From: a virus
DNA: 21,349 nt
Direction: 5' to 3' (one strand)
IMG/VR virus record: IMGVR_UViG_3300029267_000805
Span: 1 to 21,349 of that record
The translations under genes and the position numbers were made by a program. The notes under the pieces were generated by a model. That model saw only the letters and a list, made by a program, of their open reading frames with translations. It made no database searches and was not told the origin of the DNA. Positions 1-9,036 of the stretch are shown here, one piece after another (the stretch's first letter is position 1; each line of letters opens with the position of its first letter).

Positions 1-653
1 ATGGTTCGATTGACAATATTCACCTTGCGAATAGTTCGGTAACGATTACCGCTGGTGATGGTCTTGCAACCACATCTGCTTCGATCTCGCTTGGTAGTTC
101 TGCCACACTTAGTGTCAACGTAGACGATTCTACAATCGAAATCAATAGTGATTCGCTTCGTGTCAAGGACGGTGGTATTACAAATGCGAAGTTAGCGAAC
201 AGTTCATTCGTCATCTCTGATGGTGCTGGTAACACAAGTGATATCTCACTTGGTAATACCCTCACACTTCAAGGTACAACAAACGAAGTCTCTGTCGTTG
301 AGTCTGCTGGTACTGTGACCATCGGACTTCCTGATGATGTTACAATCGCAGGAAACCTCACAGTTAATGGTACAGTCACAACTATTGATACAAACAACTT
401 GGTTGTAGAAGACTCTTTGATTAAACTTGCTCGCGGAAATACTGGTGCAAATAGTGTTGACATTGGTTTCTATGGTGTGTATGATCCATCTGGAACCGAT
501 CTTTATACTGGTTTTATGTGGGATGCAGATGATCAGAAGTACAGATTATTCGACTCTCTCCAAGATGAACCAACAACAACAGTCGATGTTGACACTGGCA
601 CTGGATATGCAGTCGCAACTCTAGTCGCCAATATCAGTGGAGGTTCATTCTGA
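1..653 (+). CDS. Fibre-like virion protein, 3' part (5' end outside window)
   Basis: An open frame enters from the left edge (codons start at base 3) and ends with TGA at 651-653, leaving about 216 residues. The protein is rich in Ser, Thr, Gly, Asn and Val with short beta-type repeats, such as ITNAKLANSS and NLTVNGTVTTIDTNNLVVED. The second phrase is common in beta-helical or shaft regions of fibre and structural proteins of marine T4-like phages, which I know from memory. The end is less repetitive and holds a short globular piece (GFYGVYDPSG, GFMWDADDQKYRLFDSL). The following genes are also tail-type, so this is probably a tail fibre or another virion surface protein. The first in-frame ATG, at 315, is internal and not the true start. 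Exact role unknown. Confidence 0.75.
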   Translation, partial: GSIDNIHLANSSVTITAGDGLATTSASISLGSSATLSVNVDDSTIEINSDSLRVKDGGITNAKLANSSFVISDGAGNTSDISLGNTLTLQGTTNEVSVVESAGTVTIGLPDDVTIAGNLTVNGTVTTIDTNNLVVEDSLIKLARGNTGANSVDIGFYGVYDPSGTDLYTGFMWDADDQKYRLFDSLQDEPTTTVDVDTGTGYAVATLVANISGGSF

Positions 654-673
654 TATCTTGAAAGGATTATATT

Positions 674-877
674 ATGGAAGATAAATATGTTGAGTATTTG
701 GCAGAGATTGCAGTAAAGCGTTATTCCGACATGGTGACACATGCCATGAAACTTGAAGCAAAGGTCGCAGACCTCACGCAACAAGTCAAGACTCTTACTG
801 AGGAAAATCAATCTCTCACCAAAAAGGTGGAAGCGAAAAACAAAAGAACTTCTACCAAAAGTAACGACTTTGAGTGA
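674..877 (+). CDS. Small coiled-coil protein
   Basis: A 67-residue protein with an AAAGGA ribosome site about 8 bases before the ATG. Residues 25-56 show a heptad-like pattern of hydrophobic and charged residues (KLEAKVADLTQQVKTLTEEN), suggesting a coiled coil. The C-terminal tail is basic and polar. It lies between two fibre-type genes and ends only 7 bases before the next start, so it is very likely cotranscribed with them. Coiled coils of this size beside fibre genes may act as trimerisation, joining or assembly factors, but that is inference. I do not recognise a family. Confidence 0.7.
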   Translation: MEDKYVEYLAEIAVKRYSDMVTHAMKLEAKVADLTQQVKTLTEENQSLTKKVEAKNKRTSTKSNDFE

Positions 878-884
878 GTGATCA

Positions 885-3431
885 ATGGCAATAAACCGAG
901 AGTCCACAATTCAACACTTGTATTCAGGAACAGGGGGGGTCCAACCGACCCCCACTGATCTTGAGTATGGTGAGTTGGCCATCAACATATCGGATGGTAA
1001 AGTATTTTTCAGAGGAAGTGATGATTCTCTGAAGACGTTGTTGTCGTCTGGTGATCTTGTAACTTCAATTAACGGAGAGACAGGAGATTACACCGATCCA
1101 ACACCATATACTGGCATTCTCCACGGCGGTGTTCTTTCTGGGACTCTTGGTGGAACGACCTTTGATGTCTCTGCTGGTATCGGTCAGATTGTAGGAATCA
1201 CCACAGGGACTGCTGGTGTCACCATGACACGAACGGAAGTGACATGGGATGCTTTTACCAATGTGTCTCCGACCTATCTCGCAACGAATGACTTCAGTCG
1301 TGTTTATATTGATTCGAGTGGCACTCTACAACAACAGACTGCTCCATTCACGCATGATGATTACCGAGACAAGATTATTCTTGGAACAATCAGTCACATT
1401 GACCAGTCAACAATCGCTCTGATTACCAACAAGCAGAATGTTGCTTTCCAAATGGGACATCGACTGAGTGATTTGATGGAAGTCTTTGGACCGATGAAGA
1501 AGTCGGGACTGGTTGTTTCCGCAAACGGAGCAAATCTTTCACTCGATCGTTCATCGGGTGAAGTCTTCTGGATTGGTTCGAACTATTCACAAGATCAGAT
1601 TGAACCAGATTTAGAAGAAGTTGTTGCTGAAACTGCGGCAGATATTGCTAGAATCTATCGTGATGGTTCTGGTGACTATGTGTATGACACGAACAGTGGA
1701 TCATTTTATACTGTTGTAGATCCAGCAAATTATGATGACGATAGTGGAACGCTTCAGACTGTAAACAACAATCAGTGGACAGTCCAAAGAATGTATATGT
1801 TCCCGAATCTCACGAATGTCATCATGTTGTATTATGGCATCGCGATTTACAATTCATTCTCTGATGCAGTAGAGGGAATTCAAACCGAATCATTCCAAGA
1901 AGCAGACATCACCGAAGACAATGCTGTTTTTCTTGGTTATCTTATTATTCGTGGCGGTGCTGCCGATCTTACTACGACCGATGATGCGAAGTTTATTCCT
2001 GCTGGATTTAGTCGTGTTTCTGGTGCTGGTGGAGGAGGTGGTGGTGCTGGTGCGGTTGGTGCCACGGGTGCTACTGGTGCGACTGGAGCAGATGCAACCC
2101 CAATCGGATATACCGCAGGAAATACTGCACCTTCTGGATCAAATACAGGTGACTTCTGGTTCGAAACAGATACTGGATTGTATTATGCCAATGTTTGGGA
2201 TGGTATTACACTTGCATGGGTTCAGTTGACGGGTACTAAGGGTGCCACTGGACCTACTGGTGCGATCGGGCCGACTGGTGCTGATGGTGTGATTGGTCAG
2301 TCCATTGGATATACAGCAGGAAACACGGCACCATCAACAGCAAACACAGGCGACTTCTGGTATGAAAATGATACAGGTTTATATTACGCCTATGTTTGGG
2401 ATGGTTCAACTTTAGGTTGGTTGCAGATTTCTGGACAGGATGGTGTTGATGGTCCTACTGGTGCGACAGGTCCACAAGGTGATCAAGGTATTCAAGGGAA
2501 CACTGGTGCAACAGGTCCACAAGGTGATCAAGGTATCCAAGGAAACACTGGTGTTACTGGTGCCACAGGAGCAACTGGTCCACAAGGTGATCAAGGTATC
2601 CAAGGAAACACTGGTGTTACTGGTGCCACAGGAGCAACTGGACCACAAGGTGATCAAGGTATCCAAGGAAATACTGGTGCAACAGGTCCAGTCGGTGATT
2701 ACGTCGAGACATTCAACGGAGCAACTGGTGCCGTAGAAGGTGTCTCTTCTGTCAACGGAGAGACGGGTGATGTGGACTCTGGTGGTGCGGGTATTCGCTT
2801 CACTTTCGAACCATCGGTTCCATCAATGGGTGCTGGAGAAATCTGTATCACTTCAACAGTCATGACTGTTAGTTATACATCAGCATCAGGACTAGGAATG
2901 ACTGGTGCTATGCAGGATTTCTATGACGCTGGTGGTGGTACGGTTCTTGTGTCTTCTGCTGATGGTGATAGGGTTCTCTATATTGGAGACATTCCAGCAT
3001 CCCAATTAACGGATGTTTCTGGTTCATCCTACTGGAGATTTACCTTCAGTGGAACTGATATTATCAACGATGAAGCAAATATGTCATCTGGTGAGAATCT
3101 TTTCCTGAGTCTTGTTCCAAGATCCCCATCCACCATCACCTCATCCTACGCAGGCCACATCTACGCTCCATCCGAAGGAACCTACTACCTCGATCCACGG
3201 GCACCAGTCGGAAGAACCATCACAGAGTTCTATGCCATCTGCGGAACAGGTGGAATCTCTGCGGATCTCTACAACTCTGGTGCAACAGTCGGATCTCTCA
3301 ATGTCACACCAACGGGTGCCACCGCATCTCTGTCAAACACATCACTTGCCGAAGGTGGAACACTCGAAATGGTGACATCCAACTATAGTGCTTGTTATGA
3401 CTTTAGATTTGCGGTGAGGTACACTCAATGA
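885..3431 (+). CDS. Tail fibre with collagen-like repeats
   Basis: An 848-residue protein. Residues 1-50 (ending near [18 protein letters not shown]) match the usual N-terminal phrase of phage tail fibres that attach to the tail. Residues about 60-380 form a large non-repetitive region of unknown fold, followed by a glycine run (AGGGGGGAGA). Gly-X-Y collagen-type stretches lie at 390-403, 450-470 and 522-604. Between them sit two copies of a 44-residue module rich in aromatic residues (407-450 and 474-517; [20 protein letters not shown]). Residues 635-848 are a beta-rich C-terminal part and the likely receptor-binding tip. The phrase NGETGD occurs both near residue 63 and near 624. Codon use in the C-terminal third changes sharply. 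ATG at 885 is chosen because the preceding gene ends at 877. Collagen-like stretches in phage fibres are known to form trimers. Adhesin role is inferred. Confidence 0.85.
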   Translation: MAINRESTIQHLYSGTGGVQPTPTDLEYGELAINISDGKVFFRGSDDSLKTLLSSGDLVTSINGETGDYTDPTPYTGILHGGVLSGTLGGTTFDVSAGIGQIVGITTGTAGVTMTRTEVTWDAFTNVSPTYLATNDFSRVYIDSSGTLQQQTAPFTHDDYRDKIILGTISHIDQSTIALITNKQNVAFQMGHRLSDLMEVFGPMKKSGLVVSANGANLSLDRSSGEVFWIGSNYSQDQIEPDLEEVVAETAADIARIYRDGSGDYVYDTNSGSFYTVVDPANYDDDSGTLQTVNNNQWTVQRMYMFPNLTNVIMLYYGIAIYNSFSDAVEGIQTESFQEADITEDNAVFLGYLIIRGGAADLTTTDDAKFIPAGFSRVSGAGGGGGGAGAVGATGATGATGADATPIGYTAGNTAPSGSNTGDFWFETDTGLYYANVWDGITLAWVQLTGTKGATGPTGAIGPTGADGVIGQSIGYTAGNTAPSTANTGDFWYENDTGLYYAYVWDGSTLGWLQISGQDGVDGPTGATGPQGDQGIQGNTGATGPQGDQGIQGNTGVTGATGATGPQGDQGIQGNTGVTGATGATGPQGDQGIQGNTGATGPVGDYVETFNGATGAVEGVSSVNGETGDVDSGGAGIRFTFEPSVPSMGAGEICITSTVMTVSYTSASGLGMTGAMQDFYDAGGGTVLVSSADGDRVLYIGDIPASQLTDVSGSSYWRFTFSGTDIINDEANMSSGENLFLSLVPRSPSTITSSYAGHIYAPSEGTYYLDPRAPVGRTITEFYAICGTGGISADLYNSGATVGSLNVTPTGATASLSNTSLAEGGTLEMVTSNYSACYDFRFAVRYTQ
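2103..2435 (+). repeat. Duplicated 44-residue module inside fibre gene
   Basis: Two diverged copies, 2103-2234 and 2304-2435, lie 201 bp apart in the same frame. They encode similar modules beginning [11 protein letters not shown] and continuing with GDFW, GLYY and VWDG. They are separated by a short collagen-like linker. Protein identity is high while many third codon positions differ, so the duplication is older than the collagen repeats downstream. Modules of this kind may be globular knobs along a collagen-like shaft; that is inference. Confidence 0.8.
2471..2690 (+). repeat. Tandem collagen-coding repeats (45 and 63 bp)
   Basis: The phrase coding for [13 protein letters not shown] starts four times, with its CCACAAGGTGATCAAGG core offset by 45, 63 and 63 bp (copies near 2471, 2516, 2579 and 2642). 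The second and third units are almost identical in DNA, which indicates recent slippage or unequal exchange. All spacings are multiples of nine bases, so the Gly-X-Y register is kept when the copy number changes. Confidence 0.9.
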
Positions 3432-4573
3432 GCAACTGGTTTGGTGGAGAACTGTGTGGAGAAGAACCTGCTCTCTGTGTGGAGGTGCGGGTTGATACTG
3501 CCGAACAATCTGGTGTTGGTAATTTTGGGTTTAGTCGGATTGCCGCTGCAACCAATAATGTGTTGATCGACTGGGGTGACGGAAGTTATCCAGAAACAGT
3601 GACTACAACTGGTGGTATTACTCACGGTTATGCAGACTCAACAAAGAGATATCTTGTCAAGATATATGCAGCAAATCCAAGTCACGCATTTGGAAATAAC
3701 TCGTACCTTAGTAGAAACTATGACGAAAACAAGATCACTGAACTCGTCGCGATGGGTGACATCAAATACGATGGGTTAGGAAGCAGCGATCATGGTTTAT
3801 TTCGCGAAGTACGGTCAATGGTCGGTACTCCTCTGAAGTCTTCTGCTGATTTAAGAAATATTAGTTCAAACGGATTTTTCCGATTATTTAATCTTGCTAC
3901 TGTTTTTAATGGAAACGTCGGCTCTTGGGATGTGTCAAGTGTGACGAATATGCGTCAAGCATTTAATAACGCAGTGGCGTTCAACCAAGATATAGGATCT
4001 TGGGATGTTTCGAATGTGACAAATATGAGAAATCTGTTCGATAATGCATCTACGTTCAACCAAGATATAGGATCTTGGGATGTTTCGAATGTGACAAATA
4101 TGAGAAATCTGTTCGATAATGCATCTACGTTCAACCAAGATATAGGATCTTGGGATGTGTCAAGTGTGACAAATATGAATCAGATGTTCAATAGTGCTGG
4201 CGTATTCAACCAAGATATCGGTTCGTGGGATGTTTCGAATGTAACGGACATGGGGTTGATGTTCATTGGTGCATCTTCCTTTGACCAAGATATCAGCGGA
4301 TGGAGCCCTTCTACAACTGCTGCTAATTTTTCTGGTATGTTGGCCAATAGCGGATTATCCGTAGAGAACTACAGTAAATGGTTGATTTGTCTTGCGAACT
4401 GGGCATATGACAACAGTTACACCACTGCCGAATCTCTTGGTGCATCTGGACTTCAGTATAACAATACGACATACACGGGAATCGGATCGGGTCAATATAC
4501 CGATGCAGTGTCCGCAAGAGCATATCTTGTAACGACTCTTGGTTGGACCATCACTGATTCAGGACAAGCATAA
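3428..4573 (+). CDS. BspA-like / DUF285 repeat surface protein
   Basis: A 381-residue protein whose ATG overlaps the stop of the fibre gene (ATGA). Residues about 35-75 contain a PKD-like strand with VLIDWGDGS, often seen at the start of DUF285 proteins. Residues 160-290 carry five 25-residue repeats of the form [16 protein letters not shown] plus a sixth, truncated one, the hallmark of BspA/DUF285 surface proteins of bacteria and protists (family knowledge). The C-terminus (about 300-381) is non-repetitive, with [13 protein letters not shown] and a Tyr/Ala-rich end. In this operon it is probably a virion-surface or host-attachment protein. No catalytic motif is seen. Two repeats are identical in DNA, so the copy number may change easily. 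Family assignment is firm; the role is inferred. Confidence 0.85.
   Translation: MSNWFGGELCGEEPALCVEVRVDTAEQSGVGNFGFSRIAAATNNVLIDWGDGSYPETVTTTGGITHGYADSTKRYLVKIYAANPSHAFGNNSYLSRNYDENKITELVAMGDIKYDGLGSSDHGLFREVRSMVGTPLKSSADLRNISSNGFFRLFNLATVFNGNVGSWDVSSVTNMRQAFNNAVAFNQDIGSWDVSNVTNMRNLFDNASTFNQDIGSWDVSNVTNMRNLFDNASTFNQDIGSWDVSSVTNMNQMFNSAGVFNQDIGSWDVSNVTDMGLMFIGASSFDQDISGWSPSTTAANFSGMLANSGLSVENYSKWLICLANWAYDNSYTTAESLGASGLQYNNTTYTGIGSGQYTDAVSARAYLVTTLGWTITDSGQA
3905..4303 (+). repeat. 75-bp tandem repeats coding DUF285 units
   Basis: Units begin at 3905, 3980, 4055, 4130 and 4205, with a partial sixth at 4280, all exactly 75 bp apart. Units 2 (3980-4054) and 3 (4055-4129) are identical at every base, and the identity continues about 29 bases into unit 4. 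The others are diverged. This marks a very recent in-frame duplication. Confidence 0.95.
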
Positions 4574-4884
4574 TGCACGAACATATAACGACACAAACGA
4601 CATGGTGTATTGCTCACGGACTTGGTGAGAAGATTCACTATGCACAGGTGAGAGAAGGAATCGTGATCACCACAGGACAACCGAATCTGGAGTTGTTCTA
4701 CAATCGTGCCGAGTGGGAATCACGACTCACGGAACTTGGTATTGCAGTAGAACTCCCAGAGGAAGATGAGATCCCACTCGAACCAACGACAGACGATTTG
4801 TTGTTCACTGATTCGGTGGATGACTTTCTATACGAAGACAAAGGATTCCGCCATGTCGCGAATCCATATCGCAGAGAATACTAA
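4573..4884 (+). CDS. Unknown small protein of the tail module
   Basis: A 103-residue protein translationally coupled to the preceding gene through a TAATG overlap. Its N-terminal part (TTWCIAHGLGEK) resembles short beta motifs that recur in phage fibre and tail proteins, though this is a weak impression. The middle (VITTGQPNLELFYNRAEWESRL) is followed by a strongly acidic stretch (ELPEEDEIPLEP). No signal peptide or membrane helix is evident. Position suggests a virion component or a fibre-assembly helper, with low certainty. Confidence 0.65.
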   Translation: MHEHITTQTTWCIAHGLGEKIHYAQVREGIVITTGQPNLELFYNRAEWESRLTELGIAVELPEEDEIPLEPTTDDLLFTDSVDDFLYEDKGFRHVANPYRREY

Positions 4885-4887
4885 ATA
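4880..4887 (+). promoter_or_regulatory. Possible T4-type late promoter
   Basis: The octamer ACTAAATA differs at one defined position from the NATAAATA element described for late promoters of T4-like phages. It lies 20 bases before the next ATG and ahead of an AAAGGAG ribosome site. A single short match in AT-rich DNA is weak evidence, and it overlaps the stop codon of the preceding gene. Confidence 0.25.
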
Positions 4888-4906
4888 GAATAAAGGAGAA
4901 TATAGA

Positions 4907-5116
4907 ATGAAATCACTCTATCCATTCGCAGACATCATGACACTCATGAGTAAGATCGAAGGTAACATCACCAAGTTGGGTGTTATCTACACATCACAAG
5001 AGGAAAGAACCGCAACCGATGAAGCGCTCATCGACTCATTCCTTGCAAAAGCAACAGAACTTTCAACAGCAGCAAACGCACTGAAGGGTATCACATTTGA
5101 TAACGGAGGTGCCTGA
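4907..5116 (+). CDS. Unknown small helical protein
   Basis: A 69-residue protein with a clear AAAGGAG ribosome site. It appears mostly helical, with Ala, Leu and Thr rich segments (FLAKATELSTAANALKG). Its stop codon overlaps the next start (TGATG), so the two are probably translated together. Both may be minor virion or assembly proteins because they close the tail module, but no family is recognised. Confidence 0.65.
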   Translation: MKSLYPFADIMTLMSKIEGNITKLGVIYTSQEERTATDEALIDSFLAKATELSTAANALKGITFDNGGA

Positions 5117-5442
5117 TGGCAATCACAGATCCTGAAGCGATCAAGTTCGTCAATGAGTACATTCGCCCAATGTGCGAAACAGTTCGTTACATGGGTGCAA
5201 GAGGTGCAGACTTCGCAAACAAGTGGGCACAGATCGCTGGTGAGTTTCCAAACGACCCAACAGAGGTCGTAGAAGACGGAAGAGAGAGCCAAGGTGTCTC
5301 TCGTCTCACTGGTGCTGATATCAATGCAGTCGCTGGTGCATTCACCACTCTTCTCTCGGAAATCTCTGGTGCAACCGCACAAGCCATCATCAGCAAGCCA
5401 TGCGTTCGTCCTCTACTGTACAGCCCAGAATCTGGCTTGTGA
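5116..5442 (+). CDS. Unknown small protein closing the tail module
   Basis: A 108-residue protein with a CGGAGGT ribosome site inside the preceding gene, and coupled to it through TGATG. The N-terminal phrase DPEAIKFVNEYIRPM resembles small proteins I recall near tail genes of marine phages; this is memory only. Residues 70-92 (LTGADINAVAGAFTTLLSEIS) look like a helix. No catalytic or membrane signature is visible. It is the last gene before the sigma70-like promoter of the next module. Confidence 0.65.
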   Translation: MAITDPEAIKFVNEYIRPMCETVRYMGARGADFANKWAQIAGEFPNDPTEVVEDGRESQGVSRLTGADINAVAGAFTTLLSEISGATAQAIISKPCVRPLLYSPESGL

Positions 5443-5453
5443 TACTAGATGGG

Positions 5454-5482
5454 TTGACTCCAGAACGCCTATCGAATAAATT
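5454..5482 (+). promoter_or_regulatory. Sigma70-like promoter before dUTPase
   Basis: TTGACT (5454-5459), a 17-base spacer and TAAATT (5477-5482) lie in the only sizeable gap between the tail module and the dUTPase gene. The -35 box matches consensus at five of six positions, the -10 at four of six. The 11 bases GATGGGTTGAC covering the -35 box are repeated exactly at the promoter near 17203, which raises confidence. It would drive the nucleotide and replication genes using the host RNA polymerase, as expected for early phage genes. Confidence 0.6.
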
Positions 5483-5533
5483 AAGAGTCCCTTCAAGGGG
5501 GTTGGAATAAAACACACAGGAGAATTCTAGACT

Positions 5534-6103
5534 ATGAACGGTTTGCCTACTCTTCGTTATTTTCGTACCCACTCCAATGTTCAACATCCAGTACTGAGCA
5601 CACAAGAAGCCGCATGCTATGATCTTTGTGCACATCTCCATGGACCAGTGTCTTCTGAAGACAGGTTCCCAGAGATCAGATCAGTCACTCTCTACACCCC
5701 ACACAACGAGATGATTACGGCTGTCGTTGAGACGGTGTTCGTCAACGACGAGCCACAGTCCTCGGTCTTGATCCCACCGCGCCACCGTGCTGTAATTCCT
5801 ACTGGTGTCGTTTTCGACATCCCCAAGGGATTCTCGGTTAGGCTTCATCCACGATCTGGACTTTCGATCAAGAAGGGATTCATCGTGGCGAATTGTGAAG
5901 GAGTCATCGATTCTGACTACTTTCATGAGATCAAGGCTCTGATGGTCAACAACAGTGACATGCCCATTACGATTAATCATGGGGATCGGATCTGCCAAGC
6001 AGAGTTGGTTCGAGTAGAACCACACACTTTCGAAGAGACAAACGTCCGACCAGAGCAAAGGACCGACCGTGTTGGTGGTCTTGGATCTACTGGTATTCAG
6101 TAA
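5534..6103 (+). CDS. dut: dUTPase (dUTP diphosphatase)
   Basis: Hydrolyses dUTP to dUMP and pyrophosphate, keeping uracil out of DNA and supplying dUMP to thymidylate synthase. All five motifs of trimeric dUTPases are visible in the 189 residues: CYDLCAH (28-34), PRSGLSIK (106-113), GVIDSDY with the presumed catalytic Asp126 (123-129), GDRICQAE (150-157) and the C-terminal P-loop-like RVGGLGSTG (179-187). The protein is longer than typical (about 140-170 residues), because residues 37-80 contain extra sequence between motifs 1 and 2. A CAGGAGA ribosome site precedes the ATG. It is the first gene after a sigma70-like promoter and works logically with ThyX downstream. Confidence 0.95.
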   Translation: MNGLPTLRYFRTHSNVQHPVLSTQEAACYDLCAHLHGPVSSEDRFPEIRSVTLYTPHNEMITAVVETVFVNDEPQSSVLIPPRHRAVIPTGVVFDIPKGFSVRLHPRSGLSIKKGFIVANCEGVIDSDYFHEIKALMVNNSDMPITINHGDRICQAELVRVEPHTFEETNVRPEQRTDRVGGLGSTGIQ

Positions 6104-6114
6104 TGAGGTGAAAA

Positions 6115-6504
6115 ATGAATCGTGATGAATTGATTGAATATCATGTTGATCTTTGCGATGCTGCTAGAGAGCTGATGCGTCTCAAGAATCACGACTACGC
6201 TGGTGAAGGATCCAGCAACCCATGGATGAATTTCGAGCGATCTGAACTGATGGGTGTTTGCAAGACAGAGCAGGCATTCATGGTCCGAATCCTCGACAAG
6301 ATCAGCAGACTGATCACGTTCGTCGATGCTGGTCAGCTACAAGTCAAGGAAGAAAGTGTCTTTGACTCTATCGTTGATTTGATCAACTACCTCGTCCTCT
6401 TTGGTGCCTTCGTCAACGAGAAGAAGGATACCAACCGACCAGTTCGAGGTCAGGCTGGATTTCTGACCGAAGAAGATCTTGACGACCCAACGCCCAACTG
6501 CTAG
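6115..6504 (+). CDS. DUF1599 (Nmad1) / MazG-like protein
   Basis: A 129-residue protein with a GAGGTGA ribosome site 11 bases after the dUTPase stop. The pattern KNHDYAG (24-30), RILDKISRL (58-66) and ESVFDSIVDLINYL (79-92) fits the DUF1599 family, related to all-alpha MazG/dUTPase-like nucleotide pyrophosphatases and also called nucleotide modification associated domain 1. The acidic residues in the third helix (D83, D87) could bind metal. Probable role is handling a nucleotide or modified nucleotide; the substrate cannot be read from sequence. It sits between dUTPase and DNA polymerase, which supports a nucleotide-pool function. Confidence 0.75.
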   Translation: MNRDELIEYHVDLCDAARELMRLKNHDYAGEGSSNPWMNFERSELMGVCKTEQAFMVRILDKISRLITFVDAGQLQVKEESVFDSIVDLINYLVLFGAFVNEKKDTNRPVRGQAGFLTEEDLDDPTPNC

Positions 6505-6513
6505 AATGAGAGA

Positions 6514-9036
6514 ATGAGCGAAAAGAAATTCTATACCAATGTGGTCACATACGGCAACACGATCTACTACCGAGGTTATGAAAACGGAAAAGCCGTAAAG
6601 ACCAACCCAGAGTTCAATCCGACTCTCTTCATCCCCTCCAGACGCGAAACACGATATCGCAACCTGGAGGGGTTGTTTGTTGAACCAGTACATCCAGGCT
6701 CCATTCGAGATTATCGCGAATTTATCAAGAAGTACGATAATGTCGGTGGCATGCGCATCTACGGCGACATCAATCTCGAATGCCAGTTTATCGGAAAGGA
6801 GTTTCCACAAGAAGAAGTGGATTACGACTTCAGCATGCTGAAAGTCGCGACCATCGACATCGAGACTACGTGTGATCACGGATTCCCTGACATCGACAAC
6901 CCCAAGGAGAAGATCATTGCGATCACTATTCAGATTGGTGATAAAACTACTAGTTTGGGTCTGGGTAGTTTCAATATTGTGGGTGTCGATTCTTTTGATT
7001 ACGTTGAAGAACGGGACCTCCTGACCACATTCCTCGATTTCTGGGACAATGAGAGACCAGACATCGTGACAGGATGGAACATCCGATTCTTCGACATCCC
7101 CTATCTTTTTGCACGAATCACTGAAGTGCTCGGTGAGAAGGAAGCAAAGAGGCTTAGTCCATGGCGAATCACTAAGGAGAAGAGTGTTCATCGCCGTGGT
7201 CGAGAGCAGAAGATCTTTGATCTCGTCGGCATCGCGGTCATGGATTACTTCGATCTCTACCAAACGTTCACATACACGAACCAAGAGTCCTATCGACTCG
7301 ACCACATCGCGTACGTTGAGCTTGGTGAACGCAAGTTGTCATACGAAGAACACGGATCGATCCGCGAGTTCTACAAGAATGACTTCCAGAAGTTCATGGA
7401 ATACAACGTCAAAGACGTTCATCTTGTGACTCGTCTTGAAGAGAAGTTGAAGTTGATGGAGTTGGCAGTCGCTCTCGCCTATGCCGCCAAGGTCAACTTC
7501 ATGGACGTCTTCTCTCAGGTCAAGATGTGGGACTCCATCATCTACCATTATCTTAAGGCTCACAACATCGTCATTCCTCCTCGTGCGGTGACGAAGAAGG
7601 CAGAACAGTACGCAGGTGCTTATGTGAAGGAACCAATCGTCGGAATGCATGATTGGATCATGTCCTTCGATTTGAACAGTCTGTATCCCCACCTGATTAT
7701 GCAGTACAACGTGAGTCCTGAGACCAAGGTGGCAAACACCGAGAAGGGTATGATGCTCGGACTGATGAGTCCAGACAGACTGCTGAATCCGACCGAAGGA
7801 ACGCAGTCCTTCCTCGATGAGTGGAAGGAGCAAGATCTCTCCATTGCATCGAATGGTGTAACCTTCACTCGCAAGTTCAAGGGATTTTTGCCTGCGATCA
7901 TGGAGAAACTCTACGAAGAGCGAAAGGTCGCCAAGAAGAAGATGATCGAGTGTCAGCAGGCAGCAGAGAAAGACCCTGGCAATAGGAAGATCGAATACGA
8001 CATCACCAAGTACAAGAACCAGCAGTTGGTCCGCAAGGTACAGTTGAATTCGGCATATGGTGCAGTTGGTAATGAATACTGCCGATACTACGACGTTGAG
8101 CTGGCAGAGGCAATCACGATTTCTGGTCAATTCAGCATCAGATGGATTGAGCACAGACTGAATGAATATTTCAATAAAGTTCTGGGCACGGAGAAGAAAG
8201 ATTATGTTGTTGCAATCGACACTGACTCAGTGTATCTTCGGGTTGGCGACCTTGTGTCTCGTTTCTGCCCACATAAGACGGAACAAGAAATTGTTGATTT
8301 CCTCGATAGAACGGCAGAAGAGGCTATCCTCCCATTCATCGATCGAAAGTACGAAGAGATGGCGGAGAAGGTCAACGCGTACCAGCAGAAGATGAAAATG
8401 GGCAGAGAGGCAATCGCTAACAAGGGCATCTGGACTGCCAAGAAGCGATACATCCTCAACGTGCTCGATAATGAAGGTGTTCGGTACGAGACTCCCAAGA
8501 TCAAGGTGACAGGAATCGAGACGACGAGAGCATCGACTCCTGAAGCTGTCCGCAAGTTCTTGACCGAGACGATTCGTCTGATCCTTGACACAGATGAAGA
8601 TACGGTGATTAACCACATCGAAGAAGTGAGGAATCATTTCAATGGTCTGACTCCAGAAGAGATTGCGTTCCCGAGAGGAATCAAAGGTCTGAAGAAGTAC
8701 GGAGATTCAAGCAGAGTTTATGCACCTCACACTCCGATCGCGACCAAAGGCGCTTTGCTGTACAATTACCATTTGAAGAAGAACGGACTCCTCAATAAAT
8801 ACCAGGCAATTCAAGAGAATGACAAAGCAAAATTCATCTATCTGAAATTGCCCAACACGATCAGAGAGAGGGTGATCACCTTCCCAGACGGACTGCCGAA
8901 GGAGCTCGATCTTCATGATTATGTTGACTATGACACGCAGTTCGAGAAATCGTTTCTCGATCCATTGAAGTCTATTCTGGAAGCCATCGGTTGGAGTTCA
9001 GAAAGAGAAAGCACACTTGAAGGACTTTTTGTATGA
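6514..9036 (+). CDS. 43: DNA polymerase, family B, T4 gp43-type
   Basis: Replicative DNA polymerase with proofreading. The 840-residue length suits the T4-like family (T4 gp43 is about 898). The 3'-5' exonuclease motifs are present: IDIETT with Asp115 and Glu117, [10 protein letters not shown] with Asp194, and YNVKD with Asp301. Polymerase motifs follow: A, FDLNSLYP (385-392); [10 protein letters not shown] (508-516); C, DTDS (569-572). The last residues, STLEGLFV, resemble the clamp-binding tail of T4 gp43. There is no intein or split. ATG at 6514 is used because the dUTPase-side gene ends at 6504; the ribosome site is weak. Its end overlaps the UvsX start (ATGA), so the two are coupled. Confidence 0.97.
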   Translation: MSEKKFYTNVVTYGNTIYYRGYENGKAVKTNPEFNPTLFIPSRRETRYRNLEGLFVEPVHPGSIRDYREFIKKYDNVGGMRIYGDINLECQFIGKEFPQEEVDYDFSMLKVATIDIETTCDHGFPDIDNPKEKIIAITIQIGDKTTSLGLGSFNIVGVDSFDYVEERDLLTTFLDFWDNERPDIVTGWNIRFFDIPYLFARITEVLGEKEAKRLSPWRITKEKSVHRRGREQKIFDLVGIAVMDYFDLYQTFTYTNQESYRLDHIAYVELGERKLSYEEHGSIREFYKNDFQKFMEYNVKDVHLVTRLEEKLKLMELAVALAYAAKVNFMDVFSQVKMWDSIIYHYLKAHNIVIPPRAVTKKAEQYAGAYVKEPIVGMHDWIMSFDLNSLYPHLIMQYNVSPETKVANTEKGMMLGLMSPDRLLNPTEGTQSFLDEWKEQDLSIASNGVTFTRKFKGFLPAIMEKLYEERKVAKKKMIECQQAAEKDPGNRKIEYDITKYKNQQLVRKVQLNSAYGAVGNEYCRYYDVELAEAITISGQFSIRWIEHRLNEYFNKVLGTEKKDYVVAIDTDSVYLRVGDLVSRFCPHKTEQEIVDFLDRTAEEAILPFIDRKYEEMAEKVNAYQQKMKMGREAIANKGIWTAKKRYILNVLDNEGVRYETPKIKVTGIETTRASTPEAVRKFLTETIRLILDTDEDTVINHIEEVRNHFNGLTPEEIAFPRGIKGLKKYGDSSRVYAPHTPIATKGALLYNYHLKKNGLLNKYQAIQENDKAKFIYLKLPNTIRERVITFPDGLPKELDLHDYVDYDTQFEKSFLDPLKSILEAIGWSSERESTLEGLFV

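Noticed and set aside
1-42. ATG at the first base of the window as a gene start
   Set aside because: That frame stops at TAA after 13 codons. The real frame starts at base 3 and is open from the left edge.
2412-2666. Repetitive minus-strand frame (LDTLITLWT units), CRISPR-like spacing
   Set aside because: It is the complement of the collagen repeats. The units are adjacent and coding, with no unique spacers, so neither a gene nor a CRISPR array.
3905-4303. 75-bp repeats considered as a CRISPR or mobile-element repeat
   Set aside because: The units are tandem without spacers, stay in frame and encode a known protein repeat family.
5487-5500. CCCTTCAAGGG as a terminator after the tail module
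   Set aside because: The stem is only four to five pairs with a tiny loop and no T-run follows. It lies downstream of the promoter candidate, so it would at most be a leader hairpin.
6337-7305. 322-residue open frame on the minus strand
   Set aside because: Antisense to the DUF1599 gene end and the polymerase exonuclease domain, both of which have clear motifs. No motif of its own is visible.
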